In this document: positions 34,875 through 44,025 of the stretch, piece by piece
How the letters are laid out: the number at the start of each line of letters is the position of its first letter
Position numbering within the stretch: the stretch's first letter is position 1
Assembly (NCBI RefSeq): GCF_024600715.1
Contig: NZ_CP102332.1
Span: forward strand, 3,596,001-3,660,000
Source of the DNA: Streptomyces changanensis
GTDB taxonomy: Bacteria > Actinomycetota > Actinomycetes > Streptomycetales > Streptomycetaceae
DNA: 64,000 nt
Reading direction: 5' to 3'
Made by a program: the position numbers and the translations under genes
The notes under the pieces: model-generated
What the model saw: the letters and a program-made list of their open reading frames with translations, nothing else
Databases searched by the model: none
What the model was told of the DNA's origin: nothing

Positions 34875-35342
34875 TCAGCGAGTGCCGGGTACCGGGTCCG
34901 TCGAGCACAGCGCCCAGATGACGAACACCCCGATCGCGATGCTGATGAAGCCCCAGACCGGCTGGTAGGGCAGCCAGACGAAGTTGACGATCACGGCCAG
35001 CGAGGCGAGCGCCACACCAGCCACCCTGGCCCAGGAAGCCCCGCGCAGGATGCCCCAGCCGATCACCGCGAGGAGCAGCCCGAGGACGAGGTGGATCCAG
35101 CCCCACGCGGTGGTGTTGAACTTGAAGACGTAGTTGCCGAGGACCCCGTACACGTCGTCCTCGGCGATGCCCACGATGCCCTGCAGCATCCCGAGCACCC
35201 CCTGCACGAGCAGGAGCACCCCGGCGAACATGGTCCCCGCGGACGCCCAGGCGCCCCCGGACGCGGCCGGGGCGCCGCCCTGGTGCCGGGCGCGGGGGTG
35301 CCCCGGGGCCGCATCGTGCCGGTGACCCGCTGAGTCGCTCAT
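34875..35342 (-). CDS. DUF7144-type four-helix membrane protein
   Basis: A 155-residue protein with a His/Gly/Ala-rich head (1-32) and four membrane helices: SAGTMFAGVLLLVQGVLGML, WGWIHLVLGLLLAVIGWGIL, VAGVALASLAVIVNFVWLPY and VWGFISIAIGVFVIWAL. The motif YVFKFNTTAWGWIHL is the family hallmark. Function unknown. It sits between the S9 peptidase and a HAD gene on the same strand. Confidence 0.85.
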   Translation of the reverse strand: MSDSAGHRHDAAPGHPRARHQGGAPAASGGAWASAGTMFAGVLLLVQGVLGMLQGIVGIAEDDVYGVLGNYVFKFNTTAWGWIHLVLGLLLAVIGWGILRGASWARVAGVALASLAVIVNFVWLPYQPVWGFISIAIGVFVIWALCSTDPVPGTR

Positions 35343-35494
35343 CGCCGTGCCCTCTCGTCGTACCGTCCGGTCGCGTGTACGAGCAGCCTGCGGCGCGCGC
35401 CACCGCCCGGCGACCCGAAGCCCCCCGTCCGGGCGACAACCCCCGGCCCGGTGCCGCTACCCGGGCGCCGGCACCGCCTCCACCGCCTCCGCCC

Positions 35495-36187
35495 CTAGTC
35501 GGACGGGGCGGGCATGGCCTCCGCGATGACCCGCATCTCCCCGACGACGGCCTCCGCCCCGGCGTCGACGAGCGCCTGCCGCCGATCCGGCCCGTCCGCG
35601 TACCCGACCGCGACCGCACCGACCGCGTGCGCGGCCCGGACGTCCGTGACGGAGTCGCCGATCAGCGCGCACAGGGTCACGTCCAGGCCGAGCTGCTCCG
35701 CGGCCGTGATGAGCGGGTACGGGTTCGGCTTCGTGAGCTCCGGCTGCCGTTCCGGCCGGCCCACGACGTGGAGCACGTACGACGACAACCCGTGCCGGTC
35801 GAGGAAGGCCCGCATGCACGCGGCGGAGGTGTCGCCGACGACCGCGATCCGCCGCCCCGCGTCCCGGGCCCCCTCCAGCACGGCGACCGCCCCCGGCGTC
35901 GGATCACCCGCGACCTCCACGGCCGCGACCTCGGCCGCGGTGAGCGCCTCCTCCACCTCGCACCCGAGCCCGGCGTCCTCCGCGTGCACCCGCCGCACGA
36001 CCTCGACCGGGTCCCCGACCCCCGCCAGCTCCGCCGCCAGCGCGGGGTCCCGCCGGGCGACGACCTCCACCAGCCGCTCCGCGACCGCCGCCGACCGCCC
36101 GCCGAAGACGTCGCACACCGGCCCGTCGAAGTCGACCAGCAGTCCCTGCGCCGCGTCCATGATCTTGGCCAACACGTCAGTGCCCAT
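35495..36187 (-). CDS. HAD-family hydrolase
   Basis: This 230-residue phosphatase-like enzyme has the catalytic motif I LLVDFDGPVCD (both Asp present), motif II around IAVVGDTS, a lysine in ELTKPNPYPLI and motif IV IGDSVTDVRAAHAVG. A helical cap lies between motifs I and II, as in phosphoglycolate-phosphatase-like members. The ATG at 36187 is used; an ATG at codon 10 (MDAAQGLLVDFDG) is also possible. Substrate unknown. Confidence 0.9.
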   Translation of the reverse strand: MGTDVLAKIMDAAQGLLVDFDGPVCDVFGGRSAAVAERLVEVVARRDPALAAELAGVGDPVEVVRRVHAEDAGLGCEVEEALTAAEVAAVEVAGDPTPGAVAVLEGARDAGRRIAVVGDTSAACMRAFLDRHGLSSYVLHVVGRPERQPELTKPNPYPLITAAEQLGLDVTLCALIGDSVTDVRAAHAVGAVAVGYADGPDRRQALVDAGAEAVVGEMRVIAEAMPAPSD

Positions 36188-36293
36188 CACCCCCGCCTGC
36201 CCGCCTCCCGCACCCCCAGACACTCCGCCGGGAGTGGGCGGCGCGATAGGCCGGCCGGACCCGATGCCCGCCCCGGCCACGAGCCGGGCGTCC

Positions 36294-36335
36294 GGAGCCC
36301 GGAGCCCGGAGCCCGGAGCCCGGAGCCCGGAGCCC
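36294..36335. repeat. six perfect copies of GGAGCCC
   Basis: GGAGCCC repeats six times without change at 36294-36335, followed by a degenerate copy. It lies about 105 bp upstream of the HAD gene start. Confidence 0.95.
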
Positions 36336-36709
36336 GGAGGGCGGGCGGCCTTGTGACGGCCGGGTCCGCATCGGCAACCGCCCTGCTCGACCTCCGCGGC
36401 CAGGGCGATCTCGCGGTCGGGCGAGCGGGGGTCCGGGGAACGCTCCGGGCGCGGTGGGCAGACGGACATGCAATAGACCGCGGTGGTGTCCGGTGTCGAG
36501 ATCGAACCGGTCGGATCCCGCGCCGTCACCGGCGCCTTCCTCGCCGCCCGCCGTGACGACGGCACCGAACTCCGGGCCTCCGCCGCCGGCGTGGAGGGCA
36601 TCGCGGATCAGGCCCTCGTACCCCCGGAAGGCGAGGGACGCCTCATTCATGGGCTTCGCCTCCATGTCCTCGGCCGCCGCGTGCACCGCGCCGCGGAGCT
36701 CACCTTGCT
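36336..36709. other. unresolved stretch with weak coding signal
   Basis: The reverse strand from about 36700 to 36480 has high third-position G+C and could encode a helical peptide (KPMNEASLAFRGYEGLIRDA), but there is no clear start, family or end before the repeat. The forward strand also has an open frame (36483-36809) without family features. It may be a decayed gene. Confidence 0.35.
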
Positions 36710-36859
36710 TCAGCAGCTCCCGTCGTACTGGTCGTGGAGCGACCAGCCCGACGCGAACAGCGCCGCCGCGATGAGCCTGCCGACCGGGTCCCGCCGGTTG
36801 TGGTGGTAGTGAGCGCGGGAGCGTATGAAGACCGGTTCGTCGTGCGGCTGTCCCTTCAT
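36710..36859 (-). CDS. small hypothetical protein, 49 residues
   Basis: From ATG 36859 the frame encodes MKGQPHDEPVFIRSRAHYHH and ends LFASGWSLHDQYDGSC. Nearly all codons end in G or C. It has a basic His-rich start and a short hydrophobic middle (GRLIAAALFASGW). No strong ribosome site is visible and I know no family. Confidence 0.35.
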   Translation of the reverse strand: MKGQPHDEPVFIRSRAHYHHNRRDPVGRLIAAALFASGWSLHDQYDGSC

Positions 36860-37007
36860 GGGCACGAGCTCAGGTGCATTGCCGGGAGGCACCGGACGCG
36901 GCTGACGGGTCGCTTGCCCGCGAGCGCGGAGCCGATAGGACAAGTCGAGACTGCCCCGATTCCGCGGAGTACATTGGTGGATAAGTCCCCTGAGGGAGGC
37001 TGATTCG

Positions 37008-37445
37008 ATGCCGTGGTTCGTATGGCTGCTCGCCGCCGCGGCGCTCGGTGCCGCGGAGTTCTTTACCCTGACGCTGGTTTTCGGGTTGCTGGCGGGCGCC
37101 GCACTGGTCGCCGCCGTGGTCGCCGGTGTGGGCATCGGCCTTTTCGGCCAGCTCGTCGCGTTCGGGGTGGCGGCGGCGGCGGGACTCGTCCTCGTCCGTC
37201 CCGTGGCGCTGCGGCATATGGCACAGGGGCCCCTCACGAGCGAGGGCAGCGACGCGCTGATCGGCAAGCGGGCCGAGGTCACGCAGGAGGTGACCGCGAC
37301 GCACGGCCTGATCAGGGTATCCGGTGAGGATTGGACCGCTCGTGCCCTCGACGAGAGCCAGGTGATCCCGGTGGGCACGCTGGTGGACATCATGGAGATC
37401 GAGGGCGCCACGGCTGTGGTCTACCCGCGCGAGCTGCTTCCGTGA
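37008..37445 (+). CDS. NfeD-family membrane protein
   Basis: The 145-residue short-form NfeD protein has two to three membrane helices (residues 4-65: WFVWLLAAAALGAAEFFTLT and following) and a C-terminal OB-fold domain (about 80-145: LIGKRAEVTQEVTATHGLIRV). The ATG follows GAGGGAGG. It lies 29 bp before an SPFH gene; NfeD and SPFH proteins work as pairs in membrane-microdomain organisation and membrane stress. Confidence 0.9.
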   Translation: MPWFVWLLAAAALGAAEFFTLTLVFGLLAGAALVAAVVAGVGIGLFGQLVAFGVAAAAGLVLVRPVALRHMAQGPLTSEGSDALIGKRAEVTQEVTATHGLIRVSGEDWTARALDESQVIPVGTLVDIMEIEGATAVVYPRELLP

Positions 37446-37474
37446 ACGGCTGAACACGTCCCGACGGAGGAATT

Positions 37475-38587
37475 GTGGATCCGGTTGTCATCCCGATTCT
37501 CGTGGCGGCGATCGTCGTCGTCTTTCTCGTCGCCGCCACGGTGCGGATCGTCCCGCAGGCGCGTCGCTACAACATCGAGCGGTTCGGCCGGTATCGCCGG
37601 ACGCTGCAACCCGGCCTGAATTTCGTCCTGCCGGTGGCGGACCGAGTCAACACCAAACTCGATGTGCGCGAGCAGGTGTATTCGTCCGATCCCAAACCGG
37701 TGATCACCGAGGACAATCTCGTGGTGAACATCGACGCCGTGCTCTATTACCAGATCACCGACCCGCGGGCCGCGGCCTACGAGGTGGCCGACTACCTGCA
37801 GGCGATCGACCAGCTCACCGTGACCACGCTGCGGAACGTCATCGGATCCATGGACCTGGAGCAGACGCTCACCTCACGCGAGGAGATCAACTTCCGGCTC
37901 CGCACCGTCCTCGACGACGCCACCGGCAAATGGGGGATCCGGGTCAACCGGGTGGAGATCAAGGCCATCGACCCACCGCACACGATCAAGGAAGCGATGG
38001 AGAAGCAGATGCGGGCCGAGCGGGACAAGCGCGCGGCCATCCTGCACGCCGAAGGCGAGCGGCAGGCCAAGATCCTCACTGCGGAGGGCACGAAGCAGAA
38101 GGACATCCTGGAAGCACAGGGCACGCAGCAAGCCATGATCCTGCGGGCGGACGGCGAGGCGAAGGCGGTGGAGCGCGTCTTCCAAGCCGTCCATCGCAAC
38201 AACGCCGACGCGAAGATCCTGGCCTACAAGTACCTCGAGACCCTCCCGCACCTGGCGAAGAGCGACAACAACACGTTCTGGGTGATCCCAGGCGAGCTGA
38301 CCGAGGCCGTTCGCACCGTCACCAGCGCGTTCGGCGACCGGTCGGCGATGGGCCTCCCCGGAGCCGGCCAGCCGGAGGAGGCGGGCACCGCCCGAGCCGA
38401 CGGAGCGCCGGACGAGGGCGGGGCGGCGCCGGGGCACGAGGCGGGCTCGACGCTCTCGCTCGACGCTGCCGCGGCTGCTGACGAGGTCGCGAAGCAGGCC
38501 GCCGCCGTAGTGAGCGACGCGAAGGCCGAGGCCGAGGCCGCGAGCACGCCGCAGCTGCCGGGCCGGGGGCAGACGCCCGGCGGTTGA
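37475..38587 (+). CDS. SPFH/Band-7 (stomatin, QmcA-like) protein
   Basis: This 370-residue protein is anchored by one N-terminal helix (3-22, VVIPILVAAIVVVFLVAATV). The Band-7 domain (about 25-180) begins VPQARRYNIERFGRYRRTLQ PG in the usual position and contains VVNIDAVLYYQITDP. A coiled-coil follows (about 175-245, rich in Ala, Glu, Lys and Gln), then a disordered Ala/Gly-rich tail (285-370). GTG start behind GGAGGAATT. It should oligomerise at the membrane with the NfeD protein encoded upstream. Confidence 0.93.
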   Translation: MDPVVIPILVAAIVVVFLVAATVRIVPQARRYNIERFGRYRRTLQPGLNFVLPVADRVNTKLDVREQVYSSDPKPVITEDNLVVNIDAVLYYQITDPRAAAYEVADYLQAIDQLTVTTLRNVIGSMDLEQTLTSREEINFRLRTVLDDATGKWGIRVNRVEIKAIDPPHTIKEAMEKQMRAERDKRAAILHAEGERQAKILTAEGTKQKDILEAQGTQQAMILRADGEAKAVERVFQAVHRNNADAKILAYKYLETLPHLAKSDNNTFWVIPGELTEAVRTVTSAFGDRSAMGLPGAGQPEEAGTARADGAPDEGGAAPGHEAGSTLSLDAAAAADEVAKQAAAVVSDAKAEAEAASTPQLPGRGQTPGG

Positions 38588-38810
38588 CCCCGACGGCGAG
38601 GGCCGGCCATCCGACGTGGCCACGTGCGGCAGGCCGCCCACCCACCCCGGAGCGAGGTCCGGCTGCGTCGCCGTACCGGCCACCGGCGGAACGAACTCCC
38701 TCGCAAGGCGCTCTCCGGCTTCCGGCACGGGCCACCGGCCTCGACCCGACCGACCGGCTCGCCGGCGACTCCCAGACGACGAAGACGGCCAAGACGACCC
38801 CGGAAAACAC

Positions 38811-38848
38811 TCAGGGGCCTGACCCGCTCTCGCGGATCAGGCCCCTGA
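38811..38848. terminator. terminator downstream of tRNA-Pro
   Basis: TCAGGGGCCTGA..CCGC pairs with GCGG..TCAGGCCCCTGA around a TCTC loop: 16 pairs and one mismatch between 38811 and 38848. It lies 16 bp past the 3' end of the tRNA and can also end the SPFH transcript from the other side. Confidence 0.88.
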
Positions 38849-38863
38849 CCTGTGTTTCAGCTG

Positions 38864-38937
38864 TCGGGGTGGCGGGATTTGAACCCACGACCTCTTCGTC
38901 CCGAACGAAGCGCGCTGCCAAGCTGCGCTACACCCCG
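38864..38937 (-). tRNA. tRNA-Pro (anticodon CGG)
   Basis: The 74-nt gene folds into a full cloverleaf. The acceptor stem is CGGGGTG/CACCCCG with discriminator A, the anticodon stem is CTTCG/CGAAG around TTCGGGA with anticodon CGG, and the T arm contains the invariant GTTCAAAT. CCA is not encoded. It reads CCG codons, very common in this genome. Confidence 0.97.
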
Positions 38938-39034
38938 ATGTCACCGGTGTCCTGGCGACGTCGTTTACTTTAGCCCACCGGCGCCCGGAGACGAAATCCG
39001 GTTTCGGCGGGGCCGGCGGGCGGTGACGCGGGGG

Positions 39035-39961
39035 TCAGTCGCGGGGGGTCAGGGTCAGCAGGGTCGCCTCCGGGGGGCAGGCGAAGCGGACCGGGGTGTA
39101 GCGGTTGGTGCCGCAGCCCGCCGAGACGTGGAGGTAGGCCGTGCGACCGCCGGCGCGGTGGGTGGAGAGGCCCTTCGCGCGGTCCGTGTCGATGTCGCAG
39201 TTGGTGACGAGCGCCCCGTAGAAGGGGACGCACAGCTGGCCGCCGTGGGTGTGGCCGGCGAGTACCAGTGGGTAGCCGTCGGCGGTGAAGGCGTCCAGGG
39301 AGCGCAGGTACGGGGCGTGGACGACGCCCACGGAGAGGTCGGCGTCCGCCTCCGGGCCGCCCGCGACCTTCTCGTACCGGTCCCGCTTGATGTGCGGGTC
39401 GTCCAGGCCGGTGAACGCGAGCTCCAGGCCCTCCACCTTCAGCCGGCCGCGCGCATTGGTCAGGTCCAGCCAGCCCGCCGCGTCGAAGGCGTCGCGGATG
39501 CCCTCCCACGGGTTGTGGACGGCGCCGACCGCCGGCGGGTTGCCGTTGAGGCCGTGGCGGCCCTGGAGCTTCTCGAAGAGGTAGCGGGCCGGGTTGCGGA
39601 GCTTGGGACCGTAGTAGTCGTTGGAGCCGAAGACGTACACCCCGGGGAAGTCCATCAGCGGCCCGAGGGCGTCCAGGAGCTCCGGCACGCCGTCCGGGTC
39701 GGAGAGGTTGTCCCCGGTGTTGACGACGAGGTCGGGGCGCAGCCCGGCCAGGGACCGGAGCCAGCGCTGCTTCTTGCGCTGGCCGCACACCATGTGGATG
39801 TCGGAGACCTGGAGGACCCTCAACGGGTTCGCGCCGCGCGGCAGGACGGGGACGGACACCCGTCGGAGTCGGAAGGATCGGGCTTCGAAACCGGCGGCGT
39901 AGGCCACGCCGGCCGCGCCCAGTGCAGTGATGCCGAGGGGTACTCCGTATCGCGCGCGCAT
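39035..39961 (-). CDS. metallophosphoesterase
   Basis: A 308-residue calcineurin-like phosphoesterase with one N-terminal membrane helix (about 6-24) placing the catalytic domain outside or at the membrane. The metal-binding blocks are LQVSDIHM, VVNTGDNLSD, FGSNDYYG (a variant of GNHD) and VLAGHTHGGQ. Relatives include YkuE-like enzymes that act on membrane lipids. Read alone between the tRNA and the YqeY gene. Confidence 0.93.
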   Translation of the reverse strand: MRARYGVPLGITALGAAGVAYAAGFEARSFRLRRVSVPVLPRGANPLRVLQVSDIHMVCGQRKKQRWLRSLAGLRPDLVVNTGDNLSDPDGVPELLDALGPLMDFPGVYVFGSNDYYGPKLRNPARYLFEKLQGRHGLNGNPPAVGAVHNPWEGIRDAFDAAGWLDLTNARGRLKVEGLELAFTGLDDPHIKRDRYEKVAGGPEADADLSVGVVHAPYLRSLDAFTADGYPLVLAGHTHGGQLCVPFYGALVTNCDIDTDRAKGLSTHRAGGRTAYLHVSAGCGTNRYTPVRFACPPEATLLTLTPRD

Positions 39962-40048
39962 GGGTCCATGGTCGCAGACCGCGGAAGGGGCCGCGACGCC
40001 CGGGAAATGGGCGGGCGGGCGCGGGAGCGCACCTGTCATGCTTGCCGC

Positions 40049-40513
40049 ATGACCACGCTCAAGTCCAAGTTGCAGGAAGACCTCACGGAGGCGATCAGGG
40101 CGCGTGACGAGCTCCGCTCCTCGACCCTCCGGCTGACGCTCGCCGCCATCACGAAGGAGGAGGTCGCGGGCAAGCAGGCGCGCGAACTCTCCGACGACGA
40201 GGTGCAGAAGGTGATCGCCAAGGAGGCGAAGAAGCGCCGTGAGGCGGCCGAGGCGTTCACCGCGGGCGGTCGTACCGAGCAGGCCGAGCGGGAGCAGGCG
40301 GAGGGTGTCGTCCTCGACGCGTACCTGCCCAGGCAACTGACGGACGAGGAGCTGCGGGAGATCGTCGCGCAGGCCGTCGAGGAGGCCAGGGCCGGCGGGG
40401 CCGAGGGGCCGCGTGCGATGGGCGCCGTGATGAAGATCGTGAACCCGAAGGTGGCGGGCCGGGCCGAGGGCGGCCGGGTGGCCACGGCGGTCAAGCAGCT
40501 CCTCGCCGGCTGA
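40049..40513 (+). CDS. GatB/YqeY domain protein
   Basis: A 154-residue helical cytosolic protein, MTTLKSKLQEDLTEAIRARD, with LTLAAITKEEVAGK and YLPRQLTDEELREIV, all typical of the stand-alone YqeY domain related to the tail of amidotransferase subunit GatB. It may bind tRNA, but its role is not established. Divergent from the metallophosphoesterase, 87 bp apart. Confidence 0.93.
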   Translation: MTTLKSKLQEDLTEAIRARDELRSSTLRLTLAAITKEEVAGKQARELSDDEVQKVIAKEAKKRREAAEAFTAGGRTEQAEREQAEGVVLDAYLPRQLTDEELREIVAQAVEEARAGGAEGPRAMGAVMKIVNPKVAGRAEGGRVATAVKQLLAG

Positions 40514-40755
40514 GGGGCTCGACCACGAGCCTGGACTCCGGGCGCTGCGGCCTTGTGGGCTCTGAGGGCTGAGAGCTCCGGTGCACCCCAGTCTCTGCGG
40601 GCTCGGGGCTCCGGGCGCTCCGGCCTGCGGGCTCAGGGCCCGTGGCTCGGTGAATGCGGGCCAGGGGCCCGTGGCCCGTGCCGCCGCGCCAGCCGGTGTG
40701 CGCCGGGACGCGCGGCCCGTGCCGGGACGCGCGGCCCGGGTGTGTGGCCGGAACA

Positions 40756-40797
40756 TGGGTGAGGGCGTCCACCCCGCGGGGTGGACGCCCTCACCCA
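40756..40797. terminator. bidirectional terminator, about 19-bp stem
   Basis: TGGGTGAGGGCGTCCACCC (40756-40774) pairs perfectly with 40779-40797, tetraloop CGCG. It separates the convergent yqeY and penicillin-binding-protein genes. The 240 bp before it hold only GGCCCGTGCC-type repeats. Confidence 0.9.
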
Positions 40798-40807
40798 CGT
40801 CGGTGGG

Positions 40808-43060
40808 TCAGCGGTCGCCGCCGCCACCCGGGCGGCCGTTGCCGTTGCCGTTCCCGTTGCCATTGCCGTTGCCGTTCCCGTTCCCGCCGCTCAGCAGGTC
40901 CGACGGGAAGGAGATGCCGGGGAAGGGCTCGTTGCCGCCGCCGCCCGTGCGCCCCGGCTTGTCGTCGCCGGGCTTGCCCGGGACCTGGGGCTGCTGCGGG
41001 CCGCCGATCGGGACGCTGGCGAAGTCCGGCGCGGGGTGGCCCTCCAGGGCGCCCGCCACGGCGTCCTTCCAGATCGGGCCGGGGACCCGGCCACCGAAGA
41101 CCTTGTCGTGGTACCGGCCGCCGATGGTGATGTACTCCATCTTCACCTCCTGGGTGGGGCTGCCCACCCAGACGGCGCCGGAGAGGTTCGGCGTGTAGCC
41201 CACGAACCAGGCGTTGCGCCGGCTGTCCGTCGTACCGGTCTTGCCGGCGCTGTCACGCGACTCCAGGCCGGCCTCCTGGCCCGTACCGGAGTCGATCACA
41301 CCGCGCAGCAGGGTGTTGATGGTGTCGGCGGTCCGCTCGCTCATGGCCCGCTGGCACTTGGACCGCGGCACCCGCAGGTTCTTGCCCTCGGTGGTCCTGA
41401 TCGACTCGATGGCCGTCGGCGTGCAGTACGTGCCGCGGTTGGCGAAGGTCGCGTACGCGCCGGCCATGGTCAGCGGCGACATGCCCTGGGAGCCCAGGGT
41501 CAGCGCGGACGGCTTCTCGGGCAGCTTCTCGTCGTCGCCCATGACGACGCCCAGCTTGTCGGTCATCTCCACGACCGGGCACATGCCGATCTCGCCGAGC
41601 ATCTGCACGAAGTAGGTGTTGACCGACTTCGCCATGGCGTCCCGCAGGTCGTACGGGCCGACCTCCGACTCGTTCTCGTTCTCGACGGTGTCCCCGCCGA
41701 CGTTCCGCCAGGGCGTGCCGCTGCACGACTGCACCGAGTCCGGGTACGGCATCTTGTACGGCGACGGGTAGACCTGCCACGCCGGCTTGCCCTGCTCCAG
41801 GGCGGCCGCCGCGACGAACGGCTTGAAGGTCGAGCCGGTCGGGAAGCCGTAGTTGGAGCCGCCCATGCCCTTGTTGACCGAGTAGTTGATCTGCGTCTCG
41901 TTCTTGTCGAAGCCGTAGGGCTTCGACTGGCCCATCGCCAGGATCTTGCCGGTGCCGGGCTGGACCATGGTGACGGCCGTGGCGACCTTGTCGTCCTGGT
42001 GGACGTGCTCCTTGATCGAGTCCTGGGCGGACTTCTGCGCCTGCGGGTCGAGCGTGGTCCGGATGGTGAGGCCGCCGCGGTTCCAGACCTTGGCGCGCTC
42101 CTCGCGGGACTTGCCGAAGACCGGGTTCGAGAGGAAGACCTCGCGGACGTAGTCGCAGAAGAAGCCGGCGCCGTCGCGGGCGGTGATGCAGCCGTTCTTC
42201 GGCCGGGTCACGTTCAGCTTGATCGGCTCGGCCTTCGCCCGCTCGGCCTCCGCGCGGCTGATGTCGCCGACGGTGGCCATGCGCTCCAGGACGGTGTTGC
42301 GGCGCTTGGTGGCCTCCTGCGCGTCGTTGACCGGGTCGTACCGGCTCGGCGACTGGACGAGACCGGCGAGCATGGCCGCCTCGCCCAGGGTGAGGTCCTT
42401 GGCGCGCTTGGAGAAGTAGCGCTGCGAGGCGGACTCGATGCCGTACGCCTGCTGCCCGAAGAAGGTGATGTTGAGGTAGTTCTCGAGGATCGTCTTCTTC
42501 CCGAGCTCCTTCTCGACCTGGATCGCGTACTTCAGCTCCTGGATCTTGCGGCCCAGGGTCTGCTGGGTGGCCTGCGCGAACTTGTCGCGGTCGTCGCCGG
42601 CCTCCTCGACGAAGACGTTCTTGACGTACTGCTGGGTCAGGGTGGAGGCGCCCTGGGCGACCCCGCCCTCCTGGGCGTTGCGGTTGACCGCGCGCAGGAC
42701 GCCCTTCAGGTCGACGGCGCCGTGTTCGTAGAAGCGCGAGTCCTCGATCGCGACGATCGCCTTCTGCATGTACGGCGAGATGTCCTCGAGCGGGACCACC
42801 TTGCGGTCGCGCGAGTAGACCGTCGCGATGAGCCCGCCCTCGGAGTCGAGGATCTGGGTGCGCTGGCTCAGCGGTGGCCTCTTCATGTTGGCCGGGATCT
42901 CGTCGAACCCCTGGACCGTCCCCTTGGCCGCGAGGCCCAGGGCACCCGCCGCGGGCATGGCGATGCCGGCGAGGACGACTCCGGAGAGCACGCTGACACC
43001 GAGGAACTTGGCGGCCTGCTGGGTCGCGGTCAGACCCCCGCCCGAGCGGTTCTGTGGCAT
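40808..43060 (-). CDS. bifunctional class A penicillin-binding protein
   Basis: The 750-residue enzyme polymerises and crosslinks peptidoglycan outside the membrane. It has a short cytosolic head, one membrane helix (about 21-44), a GT51 transglycosylase domain (about 70-260, with catalytic Glu in VAIEDSRFYEHGAVD and the GASTLTQQYVKN motif) and a transpeptidase domain (about 350-640) with active-site Ser in TGSTFKP, KSVN for SxN and SAGKTGT for KTG. The C-terminus ends in a Pro/Gly-rich tail and (GN)n repeats. It is divergent from wblA. Confidence 0.96.
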   Translation of the reverse strand: MPQNRSGGGLTATQQAAKFLGVSVLSGVVLAGIAMPAAGALGLAAKGTVQGFDEIPANMKRPPLSQRTQILDSEGGLIATVYSRDRKVVPLEDISPYMQKAIVAIEDSRFYEHGAVDLKGVLRAVNRNAQEGGVAQGASTLTQQYVKNVFVEEAGDDRDKFAQATQQTLGRKIQELKYAIQVEKELGKKTILENYLNITFFGQQAYGIESASQRYFSKRAKDLTLGEAAMLAGLVQSPSRYDPVNDAQEATKRRNTVLERMATVGDISRAEAERAKAEPIKLNVTRPKNGCITARDGAGFFCDYVREVFLSNPVFGKSREERAKVWNRGGLTIRTTLDPQAQKSAQDSIKEHVHQDDKVATAVTMVQPGTGKILAMGQSKPYGFDKNETQINYSVNKGMGGSNYGFPTGSTFKPFVAAAALEQGKPAWQVYPSPYKMPYPDSVQSCSGTPWRNVGGDTVENENESEVGPYDLRDAMAKSVNTYFVQMLGEIGMCPVVEMTDKLGVVMGDDEKLPEKPSALTLGSQGMSPLTMAGAYATFANRGTYCTPTAIESIRTTEGKNLRVPRSKCQRAMSERTADTINTLLRGVIDSGTGQEAGLESRDSAGKTGTTDSRRNAWFVGYTPNLSGAVWVGSPTQEVKMEYITIGGRYHDKVFGGRVPGPIWKDAVAGALEGHPAPDFASVPIGGPQQPQVPGKPGDDKPGRTGGGGNEPFPGISFPSDLLSGGNGNGNGNGNGNGNGNGRPGGGGDR

Positions 43061-43508
43061 GGACGAAGCCTACGTTCTCAATCGCCGGACACGTGTATAT
43101 GCCTTGGCCTAAGCTGGTCACAACCGTCACAGCAGTCGCGTGACGCGGTCAGGGCATCCTCTCCTCACCCCCTCCGCACGTGCACGGCGCCACCCCCTGG
43201 TACTACGCCCGAGCCCACCCCCCTCGTTCAGCATCCGCGCCGGTCACTGTCCGTTTTCGCGATGTGTGTCAGGTTGTGCCCTGCGCGGCGTGGGGGAAAT
43301 GCCCTGATTCGAGAATTCCATCTTGTATGTCTATCGGTCACTCCCCTGGGTGATCTGCCGCTGACGCATAGTCCGTTCGGGCCATTCAAGATTGGGCCCG
43401 ACGGGGGTGTTGCGTCGTCCCCACCTTCCGTAACGTCCTCAACTGGCAGCGGTGAATATGCCGCTGCCGCCGTGGGGGAGCCTCGATTCGGGAGAGGACG
43501 GCGCCGGC
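43061..43508. other. long regulatory region between PBP and wblA
   Basis: This 448-bp divergent region has lower G+C than its surroundings. It contains GTCACA direct repeats near 43118-43131, an inverted TCAC-N8-GTGA at about 43338-43353, and a TAGTCC -10-like box near 43371. A long upstream region is expected for a developmental regulator. No gene is seen. Confidence 0.5.
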
Positions 43509-43853
43509 ATGGGCTGGGTAGCTGACTGGAGTGCGCAGGCGGCCTGCCGCACTACGGATCCGGATGAACTGTTCGTACAAGGAGCGGCGCAGAACAGGGC
43601 CAAGGCGGTGTGCACCGGGTGTCCGGTGCGGACCGAGTGCCTGGCCGACGCGCTGGACAACCGCGTCGAGTTCGGCGTGTGGGGCGGCATGACGGAGCGC
43701 GAGCGCCGCGCCCTGCTGCGCCGCCGGCCGACCGTCACGTCGTGGCGGCGGCTCCTGGAGACCGCGCGCACGGAGTACGAGCGCAGCGCGGGCATCCTGC
43801 CCGTCGCACTGGACGACGACGAGACCTACGAGACGTACGCGGCGGTCGGCTGA
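43509..43853 (+). CDS. wblA: WhiB-like regulator WblA
   Basis: WblA is a global iron-sulfur regulator that promotes sporulation and represses antibiotic production in Streptomyces. The 114-residue sequence MGWVADWSAQAACRTTDPDE is nearly the S. coelicolor protein (SCO3579). The four cluster-binding cysteines are Cys13, Cys35, Cys38 and Cys44 (CTGCPVRTEC), and the G[V/I]WGG turn is followed by the basic RERRALLRRRP segment that contacts DNA or sigma. In-frame starts upstream exist but the conserved N-terminus begins at 43509. Confidence 0.96.
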   Translation: MGWVADWSAQAACRTTDPDELFVQGAAQNRAKAVCTGCPVRTECLADALDNRVEFGVWGGMTERERRALLRRRPTVTSWRRLLETARTEYERSAGILPVALDDDETYETYAAVG

Positions 43854-44025
43854 GCCGCGTCGCCCACGCCGCGCCGCCCAGGCCAGGCGCCCACGCCGCG
43901 CAGTCGTCGTACCGCCGTCGTGCCGCTGTCACGCCGTCGTACCGCCGGACCGCCCGGTCGCCGCCGTGCCGTCGTGGCGCCGGACCGTCCGGTCATCCCC
44001 TGTGGCTCGGGGTGCTGCCGGTGCG

